DNA of 50,954 bases, taken from assembly GCA_024640885.1 (NCBI GenBank), contig JAHEEC010000012.1, forward strand, positions 1 through 50,954. Reading direction: 5' to 3'. Of the stretch, positions 44,890 through 50,954 are shown in pieces. The first letter of the stretch is position 1. The number at the start of each line of letters is the position of its first letter. A program made the position numbers and the translations under genes. The DNA comes from Bacteroidota bacterium (lineage in GTDB: Bacteria; Bacteroidota; Bacteroidia; Bacteroidales; GCA-2748055). Below the pieces are notes generated by a model. The model saw only the letters and a program-made list of their open reading frames with translations. It made no database searches and was not told the DNA's origin.

Positions 44890-46995
44890 TTATATATATG
44901 CTTTACCTGTTACTTTTTCCAACACCTCTTTGGCGAGGTTGGGAGGCATGGCCTCGTAATGACTGAACTCCATGGTAGAACTTGCCCGGCCTGAGGAGAG
45001 CGTCCTGAGCACTGTCACATATCCGAATTGCTCGGACAGCGGTACCCTGGCTTTGATCACACGGGCCCCGGCCTTGGAATCCATTCCTGCCACCTGGCCG
45101 CGCCTTTTATTCAGGTCGGAGATCACATCGCCCATATACTCTTCGGGGGTGACCACCTCCACTGCCATGATGGGTTCCAGCATGACCGGGCTGGCCTTGG
45201 TTGCAGCATGCTTGAAAGCCTGCCTTGCGGCGATCTCAAAGGATAACTGGTCCGAATCCACTGCATGGAAAGAACCATCAGTCAGCCTCACTTTTAAATT
45301 TTCGATGGGGTATCCCGCCAGCGGTCCGTTGAACATGGCATTCTTGAAACCTTTCTCCACCGAAGGGATATATTCTTTGGGGATATTGCCTCCCCTGATC
45401 TCGTTCAGGAATTGCAGCCCCTTGACATTTTCATCAGCGGGACCAATAAATACCTCTATGTCGGCAAATTTACCACGGCCCCCGGTCTGCTTTTTGAAGA
45501 CTTCCCGGTGTTTTACCTCGGTGGTCAATGCCTCTTTGTAGTTCACCATGGGGGCACCCACGTTGCACTCCACCTTGAACTCGCGCTTCAGGCGGTCCAT
45601 GAGGATCTCCAGGTGCAGTTCGCCCATGCCGTTGATGGTGGTCTGACCGCTTTCCACATCGCTTCTGATCTGGAAGGTGGGATCCTCCTCGGCCAGCTTA
45701 TTCAGGGCTATTCCCAGCTTGTCCGCATCGGCCTGGGTTTTGGGCTCAATGGCAATCCCAATCACCGGTTCGGGGAAGTCAATGGATTCAAGGATCATGG
45801 GTTTCCCCACGTTGGTAATGGTGTCGCCGGTCCTCAGCTCCTTCAGTCCCACCACCGCACAAATATCTCCGGCTCCGATCTCTTTCAAGGGATTCTGCTT
45901 ATTGGCGTGCATCTGGTAGATGCGGCTGATCCGCTCCTTCTTCTCGGTCCGGTTGTTATAGACCATCACTCCTTCCTGGAGCAGTCCCGAGTAAACCCTG
46001 ACGTAGGCAAGCCTGCCCACAAAGGGATCTGTAGCGATCTTGAAGACCAGACCGGTCAGGGGCTCATCGCTATTGGGCTCCCTGGTGATCTCCTTTTCGG
46101 TCCTTGGATCGATCCCTTTCACAGCGCCCACATCCATGGGGCTGGGAAGCAGGTCGCATATGCCATCCAGAAGCCGCTGGATCCCCTTGTTCTTGAAGGC
46201 GGAACCACACAGCACCGGAACGATCTGCATATTGATGGTGGCGCGGCGTGCGTAGGACATGAACTCTTCCACTGAGATGGATTCCCTGTCTTCAAGGAAC
46301 CTTTCCAGCAGGTCATCGTCTGAAACACAGACAGCCTCCACCAGCTTCTCCCTCCACTCTTCAACTGTATCCACAAGATCCTCAGGGATCTCACAATATT
46401 CGTATTTCATTCCCAGGGTCTCGTCCTCTTTCCAGACGATGGCCCTGCGTTCGATCAGGTCGACGATCCCTTTAAAGTTCTCTTCAGCCCCGAAAGGGAT
46501 CTGAAGGGGAACCGGATTGGAACCGAGCTTATCCTTTATCTCCTGTACCACACCGAAAAAATCAGCGCCCACACGGTCCATCTTGTTTATAAATGCCATG
46601 CGGGGTACCTTGTACTTGTCGGCCTGGCGCCAAACGGTTTCTGATTGGGGTTCTACGCCTCCCACTGCACAGAAAACAGCCACAGCCCCATCCAGCACCC
46701 TCAACGAACGTTCGACTTCAACTGTGAAGTCAACATGGCCCGGTGTATCAATAATATTGATCTTGTACACCTGGTCGTTGTGGTTCCAGAATGTGGTGGT
46801 TGCTGCTGATGTGATGGTGATTCCGCGCTCCTGCTCCTGTACCATCCAGTCCATAGTAGCGGCCCCGTCATGGACCTCACCGATGCGATGGGTGATACCC
46901 GTATAGAACAATACGCGTTCTGTAGTGGTAGTCTTCCCGGCATCGATGTGTGCCATGATCCCGATGTTTCTTGTATGTTTAAGATCTGGGTTCAT
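44890..46995 (-). CDS. fusA: Elongation factor G
   Basis: GTPase that drives translocation. From the ATG at 46993-46995, 701 residues: P-loop [12 protein letters not shown], switch [12 protein letters not shown]3 DTPGHVDF with the catalytic His, and NKMDRVG. Domains II-V follow, including [20 protein letters not shown] in domain V. The frame is open 8 codons upstream, but [12 protein letters not shown] matches the family start. It is the housekeeping copy; a divergent paralogue lacking the catalytic His lies at 48285-50441. Confidence 0.97.
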   Translation of the reverse strand: MNPDLKHTRNIGIMAHIDAGKTTTTERVLFYTGITHRIGEVHDGAATMDWMVQEQERGITITSAATTTFWNHNDQVYKINIIDTPGHVDFTVEVERSLRVLDGAVAVFCAVGGVEPQSETVWRQADKYKVPRMAFINKMDRVGADFFGVVQEIKDKLGSNPVPLQIPFGAEENFKGIVDLIERRAIVWKEDETLGMKYEYCEIPEDLVDTVEEWREKLVEAVCVSDDDLLERFLEDRESISVEEFMSYARRATINMQIVPVLCGSAFKNKGIQRLLDGICDLLPSPMDVGAVKGIDPRTEKEITREPNSDEPLTGLVFKIATDPFVGRLAYVRVYSGLLQEGVMVYNNRTEKKERISRIYQMHANKQNPLKEIGAGDICAVVGLKELRTGDTITNVGKPMILESIDFPEPVIGIAIEPKTQADADKLGIALNKLAEEDPTFQIRSDVESGQTTINGMGELHLEILMDRLKREFKVECNVGAPMVNYKEALTTEVKHREVFKKQTGGRGKFADIEVFIGPADENVKGLQFLNEIRGGNIPKEYIPSVEKGFKNAMFNGPLAGYPIENLKVRLTDGSFHAVDSDQLSFEIAARQAFKHAATKASPVMLEPIMAVEVVTPEEYMGDVISDLNKRRGQVAGMDSKAGARVIKARVPLSEQFGYVTVLRTLSSGRASSTMEFSHYEAMPPNLAKEVLEKVTGKAYI

Positions 46996-47041
46996 AAGTG
47001 TCACACACTTACCTTTCAATAAATGCTATTTCAATAATGTA

Positions 47042-47518
47042 TTAGAACCTAAAATGTGCAAAGGCCTTATTGGCCTCAGCCATGCGGTGCGTATCTTCTT
47101 TCTTTTTATAAGCACCACCTTCGTTATTATATGCTGCAATAGTCTCTGCTGCCAATTTTTCGCTCATGGATTTTCCGGCACGCTTGCGGGAAAACAGAAT
47201 CATGTTCTTCATGGAGATGGAGACCTTGCGATCGGGCCTCACTTCCATGGGAACCTGAAAGGTGGCTCCGCCAACCCTCCGGCTCTTCACCTCCACGTGA
47301 GGCGTAATGTTATCCAGTGCTGCCTTGAATATCTCCAGGGCTGGTTTTCCTTCATCCTTTGTCCGACGCTCCACAATATCCATGGCCTCGTAAAAGATAT
47401 CGTATGCCTTGCTCTTCTTTCCGCTGAGCATCATGTTATTCACAAAACGCGTTACATAGGGATCGTTGTACCTTGGATCCGGCAGGATAATTCGTTTTTT
47501 TGGTTTAGTTTTTCTCAT
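47042..47518 (-). CDS. rpsG: 30S ribosomal protein S7
   Basis: Organises the 30S head and contacts the E site. The 158 residues open [20 protein letters not shown] and include [40 protein letters not shown] and [20 protein letters not shown]. It is 27 bp after rpsL and 46 bp before fusA. Confidence 0.97.
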   Translation of the reverse strand: MRKTKPKKRIILPDPRYNDPYVTRFVNNMMLSGKKSKAYDIFYEAMDIVERRTKDEGKPALEIFKAALDNITPHVEVKSRRVGGATFQVPMEVRPDRKVSISMKNMILFSRKRAGKSMSEKLAAETIAAYNNEGGAYKKKEDTHRMAEANKAFAHFRF

Positions 47519-47545
47519 TGTGACAACACCTATATATATAAGCTA

Positions 47546-47923
47546 CTATTTCTTCTTGGGTCTCTTGGTTCCATATTTGGATCTGCGCTGGGTCCTGCCT
47601 TCCACTCCTGAAGTATCCAGGGCGCCACGAATAAGGTGGTACCTGACACCAGGAAGGTCCTTCACCCTTCCGCCACGGATCAGCACGATGGAGTGCTCCT
47701 GGAGGTTGTGACCTTCACCCGGAATGTAGGCGTTCACCTCTTTCTGGTTGGTGAGCCTTACCCGGGCCACTTTACGCATGGCTGAATTTGGTTTTTTAGG
47801 TGTCGTGGTGTAGACACGCACACAAACACCACGCCTCTGGGGACATGAATCCAATGCGGGAGCTTTGCTCTTATCGTTCAGTTTTTTCCGGCCTTTACGA
47901 ACTAATTGTTGAATCGTCGGCAT
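47546..47923 (-). CDS. rpsL: 30S ribosomal protein S12
   Basis: Decoding-centre protein and first gene of the ribosomal cluster. The 125 residues contain [20 protein letters not shown] with K43, and [20 protein letters not shown] with K88 and D89, the usual methylthiolation site. The lysines are the streptomycin-sensitive wild-type residues. The minus-strand leader before the ATG has no Shine-Dalgarno sequence, fitting Bacteroidetes. Confidence 0.97.
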   Translation of the reverse strand: MPTIQQLVRKGRKKLNDKSKAPALDSCPQRRGVCVRVYTTTPKKPNSAMRKVARVRLTNQKEVNAYIPGEGHNLQEHSIVLIRGGRVKDLPGVRYHLIRGALDTSGVEGRTQRRSKYGTKRPKKK

Positions 47924-47969
47924 ACTGTATTGATAGTTATATGAATATACGACTGTTAATTTCGGTTCG

Positions 47970-47998
47970 CAAAGGTATTCTTTTTTTTAAAAAAACAA
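47970..47998 (-). promoter_or_regulatory. Main promoter of the str-S10-spc-alpha cluster
   Basis: On the minus strand TTG (47996-47998), 18 bp, then TACCTTTG (47970-47977), about 47 bp before the rpsL ATG. A run of T and A (47981-47995) fills the spacer. It is the only strong promoter match upstream of rpsL. Confidence 0.72.
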
Positions 47999-48182
47999 GA
48001 ATTTTTTATTGAATAATTTCCCTGAACGGGGGCTCTGCCGGGTTTGTGAGAATTTATAGGGGATTCAGCAATTGGAAATCCGGATTTCTGTCCATGAAGG
48101 ATCCGTTTTAAACAATCCGGAGGGTTGTTGTTCGGGTGACCGGGGATCAATATTTGGAATTTCCTCCCTCCCGTTTTATCAG
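47999..48182. other. Non-coding stretch between divergent promoters
   Basis: The 361-bp gap between rpsL and the EF-G paralogue holds the two promoters plus this middle part. It contains scattered CCGGAT/ATCCGG half-sites (around 48078, 48102 and 48115) that can pair weakly. I see no RNA gene, no convincing ORF and no terminator here. Confidence 0.4.
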
Positions 48183-48212
48183 TTGTGAAGAAACAAAATT
48201 TTATTACTTTTG
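48183..48212 (+). promoter_or_regulatory. Promoter of the EF-G paralogue
   Basis: TTG (48183-48185), 19 bp, then TACTTTTG (48205-48212), an ideal Bacteroidetes spacing. A leader of about 65 nt precedes the ATG at 48285. Confidence 0.72.
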
Positions 48213-48284
48213 CATGACTAAAACTCAGGGTACCAGAACAACTCGTATTGTATAACAAATTGAATCCCAATTATTTAATTTCCG

Positions 48285-50441
48285 ATGAAGACATACTCAA
48301 CCAACCAGATTAAAAACATCGCCCTGCTTGGTAATTCAGGCTCAGGAAAAACCACGCTGGCCGAGGCCATGCTTTTCGAAGGCGGGGTCATTGACCGCAG
48401 GGGTGACGTGGTCCATAAAAACACCGTATCCGATTTTAACCTGATCGAACATGAGAACCAGACTTCCATGTTCTCAAGCATCATGTACACCGAGTACAAC
48501 GGAAAAAAGATAAACCTGCTGGATGTACCCGGGGCAGACGACTTTGTGGGAGGGACTGTATCCAGCCTTCATGTGGCCGATACCGGTGTGATCCTGGTCA
48601 ATGCACAGAACGGGGTTGAGGTAGGTACCGAGATCCACAGCAGGTGGCTGGAGAAATTCCGAAAACCGGCGGTGGTGGTAATCAACAAGTGCGACCACGA
48701 CCATGCCAATTTCGAGAAGGCTTTCGAATCCGTTAAGGATAGCCTGGGAGGCCATGCAGTGCTTGCACAGTACCCGGTAAATGCGGGACCCGGGTTCGAT
48801 TCCATTGTGGACATCATCCAGTTTAAGCTTTACAAATATTCAAAGGATGGCGGCAAACCGGAGGTGACCGACATTCCTGATTCGGAAATGGAGAGGGCTG
48901 AAGAGCTCAGAAATGAACTGATTGAAAAGGCTGCTGAAAACGATGAAGCCCTCATGGAGATCTTTTTCGAAAATGACGGCCTCACCGAAGATGAGATGCG
49001 CACCGGGATCACAGCCGGTGTGGTAGCCCGCGGAATGTTCCCGGTCTTCTGCATGGCAGCCAAGCACAACATGGGTGTGGGCCGCTTCATGGAGTTTATC
49101 ACCAACGTGGCTCCTTCGGCCAACGAACTCCCGCCTGCAACCACGGTGGACGGCACCGAGGTGAAATGCGTGGCCACAGGGCCAACCTCCCTGTTTGTCT
49201 TTAAAACCACCGTGGAGTCGCACATCGGGGAGATCAACTTCTTCAAGGTCCTCTCAGGCGAACTCAAGGAGGGTGCCGATCTGATCAACAACACCACCCG
49301 GAACAAGGAGCGTTTCTCCCAGATTTTCGCACCCCTTGGAAAGAACCGTGAGAAAGTCACTTCGCTGGTTGCCGGTGACATCGGCTGTACCGTGAAGATG
49401 AAGAATACAAAAACCAACCACAGCCTCTCATCACCTGATGTATCCTATGTATTTGGCAAGGTGCCATTCCCGGAACCCAAATTCAGGACCGCCATCAAAC
49501 CCGTGAGCGAAGGAGATGACGAGAAGCTGGGCGAGGCACTGACCAGGATCCACCAGGAAGATCCAACCGTGATTGTGGAATACAGCAAGGAGCTGAAACA
49601 GATCATTCTGTCCGGACAGGGTGAATACCATCTGAACATCGTGAGGTGGCACCTGGATAATATATACAAGGTGGAAACCGCCTTTGTGGCCCCCAAGATC
49701 CCATACCGTGAAACCATCACCAAGGCTGCACAGTCCGATTACCGACACAAGAAACAATCAGGGGGTGCGGGCCAGTTCGGTGAAGTCCATATGATTATCG
49801 AACCCTATACGGAGGGATCGGAACCCAAACCCATGTTCAAACTGGGAGGCAAGGAGTACAAGATGGCCAACCGCGGAGTGGACAGCCATAAACTGAGCTG
49901 GGGTGGTAAACTGGAATTTATCAACTGCATTGTGGGCGGCTCCATCGATGCCCGCTTCCTGCCGGCCATCCTCAAGGGGATCATGGAGAAACTGGAAGAG
50001 GGACCCCTCACCGGATCCTATGCCCGCGACATAAGGGTCTACGTGTATGACGGCAAGATGCACCCGGTAGACTCCAACGAGATCTCCTTCATGCTGGCCG
50101 GACGGAACGCCTTCAGCAAGGCCTTCAAAACCGCCGGGCCCAAGATCATGGAACCTGTCTACGAAGTGGAAGTACTGGTTCCCTCCGATTACATGGGTGA
50201 CGTGATGAGCGACCTGCAGGGCAGGCGCGCCGTCGTACAGGGGATGTCCAGCGAAAAGGGATTTGAGAAGATCACCGCCAGGGTACCCCTTGCGGAGATG
50301 AACAAATACTCCACGGCCCTGAGTTCACTGACCAGCGGACGCGCCATGTACAGCATGAAATTCGATGAGTATGCCCAGGTACCGGGTGAGATCCAGGATG
50401 AACTGCTGAAGGCTTACGAAGCGGAACAGGAGGAAGAATAG
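48285..50441 (+). CDS. EF-G paralogue (EF-G2 type) lacking the catalytic His
   Basis: A 718-residue protein with all five EF-G domains. The G domain keeps P-loop GNSGSGKTT (16-24) and NKCD (134-137). Switch I RGIT is replaced by NQTS (58-61), and the G3 motif DTPGH is DVPGA (80-84), so the histidine that activates water for GTP hydrolysis is Ala. Domains IV-V are well preserved (SGGAGQFGEVHMIIEP, EVLVPSDYMGDVMSDLQGRR). An EF-G2 without GTPase activity has been described in Bacteroides thetaiotaomicron, important under carbon limitation and gut colonisation; this looks like a relative, but equivalence is inferred. It has its own promoter and terminator. Confidence 0.9.
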   Translation: MKTYSTNQIKNIALLGNSGSGKTTLAEAMLFEGGVIDRRGDVVHKNTVSDFNLIEHENQTSMFSSIMYTEYNGKKINLLDVPGADDFVGGTVSSLHVADTGVILVNAQNGVEVGTEIHSRWLEKFRKPAVVVINKCDHDHANFEKAFESVKDSLGGHAVLAQYPVNAGPGFDSIVDIIQFKLYKYSKDGGKPEVTDIPDSEMERAEELRNELIEKAAENDEALMEIFFENDGLTEDEMRTGITAGVVARGMFPVFCMAAKHNMGVGRFMEFITNVAPSANELPPATTVDGTEVKCVATGPTSLFVFKTTVESHIGEINFFKVLSGELKEGADLINNTTRNKERFSQIFAPLGKNREKVTSLVAGDIGCTVKMKNTKTNHSLSSPDVSYVFGKVPFPEPKFRTAIKPVSEGDDEKLGEALTRIHQEDPTVIVEYSKELKQIILSGQGEYHLNIVRWHLDNIYKVETAFVAPKIPYRETITKAAQSDYRHKKQSGGAGQFGEVHMIIEPYTEGSEPKPMFKLGGKEYKMANRGVDSHKLSWGGKLEFINCIVGGSIDARFLPAILKGIMEKLEEGPLTGSYARDIRVYVYDGKMHPVDSNEISFMLAGRNAFSKAFKTAGPKIMEPVYEVEVLVPSDYMGDVMSDLQGRRAVVQGMSSEKGFEKITARVPLAEMNKYSTALSSLTSGRAMYSMKFDEYAQVPGEIQDELLKAYEAEQEEE

Positions 50442-50465
50442 ATCGCTCCAGGGTATATAATATGG

Positions 50466-50509
50466 CGCCTGAATTTGTACGGGGTACAAACTCAGGCGTC
50501 TTTTTTTTT
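50466..50509 (+). terminator. Rho-independent terminator of the EF-G paralogue gene
   Basis: CGCCTGA + TTTGTAC (50466-50480) pair with GTACAAA + TCAGGCG (50484-50498) around a GGG loop with one mismatch. Nine U residues follow (50501-50509). It lies 24 bp after the stop. Confidence 0.9.
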
Positions 50510-50514
50510 GCCAT

Positions 50515-50545
50515 TTGGGACTTACGCAAGCTCTTGCTATATTTA
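50515..50545 (+). promoter_or_regulatory. Promoter-like site of the last gene
   Basis: TTG (50515-50517), 20 bp, then TATATTTA (50538-50545), one base from TAnnTTTG, right after the preceding terminator. The ATG is 77 bp downstream. Confidence 0.45.
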
Positions 50546-50622
50546 CCATCGGTCGGGTATGAACGAAGGAGATGTGCAGGTGAATGCCTGGCTGTGTTCC
50601 TGAACAGTAAACAGATCTTATC

Positions 50623-50954
50623 ATGGGAAAAAACCTTTCTTCCCTTGCGCTCTTCTGTATGCTCCTGGCCGGACCCCTGTGCCATTCCCAGACCTCTGTA
50701 AAAATCTCGGATCCGCGTTTAGAGCTGAAGGATAACAAAGTACACATCTACTATGATATCCTCGAAGGAGATCCGGCTGAGAAATATATCATTACCCTGG
50801 ATATCAAGGATGAGAAGGGCAATCCTTTCAGCCTGAATACACTGACAGGGGACATCGGGGAGGTGGAAAACGGGGGTGCGAACAAACACGTCACGTGGGA
50901 CCTGCAGGTTGACGATATCCAGATCGACGCAGATGTTTTTGTGAAGATCAGAGC
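50623..50954 (+). CDS. Exported beta-rich protein of unknown function (3' truncated by window end)
   Basis: ATG at 50623 opens a frame that stays open to the window edge (110 codons). Residues 1-23 are a signal peptide (FCMLLAGPLCHSQ). The rest is a beta-sandwich-like domain with NKVHIYYDILEGD, LTGDIGEVENGGANKHVTWD and ADVFVKIR. This pattern is seen at the N-termini of many secreted Bacteroidetes proteins ahead of other domains. What follows lies outside the window, so no function can be given. Confidence 0.7.
   Translation, partial: MGKNLSSLALFCMLLAGPLCHSQTSVKISDPRLELKDNKVHIYYDILEGDPAEKYIITLDIKDEKGNPFSLNTLTGDIGEVENGGANKHVTWDLQVDDIQIDADVFVKIR

Noticed and set aside
47956-48270. 104-residue minus-strand frame in the rpsL/EF-G2 gap
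   Set aside because: It runs through both strong promoters, has no signal peptide or family motif, and its composition is unlike neighbouring genes.

Overview
The window comes from a chromosome of a Bacteroidota bacterium, most likely a Bacteroidales/Marinilabiliales-type lineage (inferred). Several signs agree. Promoters have the form TTG-N18-20-TAnnTTTG. One exported peptidase ends in a type IX secretion (T9SS) sorting domain. gldE and gldD follow mutY and ssb. There is a bacterial geranylgeranylglyceryl-phosphate synthase, a mitochondrial-type citrate synthase and an EF-G paralogue of the Bacteroidetes EF-G2 type. Few genes have a clear Shine-Dalgarno site. No tRNA, rRNA, CRISPR array, insertion sequence, prophage or defence island was found; nearly all of the window is core chromosome.

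Layout. 1-4500: the end of an outer-membrane barrel gene, then (minus strand) dsbD, an RNase E/G, a 30-residue basic ribosome-associated protein and an HU-type protein. 4630-9607 (plus): mutY, ssb, gldE, gldD, a phosphopantetheinyl transferase and GGGP synthase. 9608-13312 (minus): transketolase followed by an alkaline-phosphatase-fold protein whose catalytic residues are almost all replaced. 13442-19396 (plus): ychF, a T9SS-exported M14 carboxypeptidase, a secreted VWA protein, and an ECF sigma factor with a membrane protein and a Spy-like periplasmic protein. 19428-23998 (minus): two exported proteins of unknown function, hisS and hutH. 24127-26782: a hybrid histidine kinase with a ruined ATPase domain, overlapping tail-to-tail with a membrane-anchored SpoIIE-type phosphatase. 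26938-29735 (minus): citrate synthase and enolase, each closed by a clear terminator.

29837-47923 is one long minus-strand ribosomal cluster joining the str, S10, spc and alpha operons (rpsL, rpsG, fusA, rpsJ, rplC through rplQ). It includes secY, map, infA, rpmJ and rpoA, and has no tuf. A strong promoter lies at its head (about 47970-47998) and a strong hairpin terminator after rplQ. Divergent from it is a stand-alone EF-G paralogue lacking the catalytic histidine of the GTPase site. A secreted-protein gene is cut by the window end.

The most interesting signals are degenerate-enzyme architectures: the pseudo-alkaline phosphatase at 9608-11251, the pseudo-kinase/receiver with its overlapping phosphatase at 24127-26782, and the EF-G2 at 48285-50441. 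Next come regulatory layouts: a palindrome whose loop is exactly the dsbD -7 element, and a two-copy 42-bp-phased repeat upstream of the phosphatase. All family calls are by eye from translated sequence; no database search was run.
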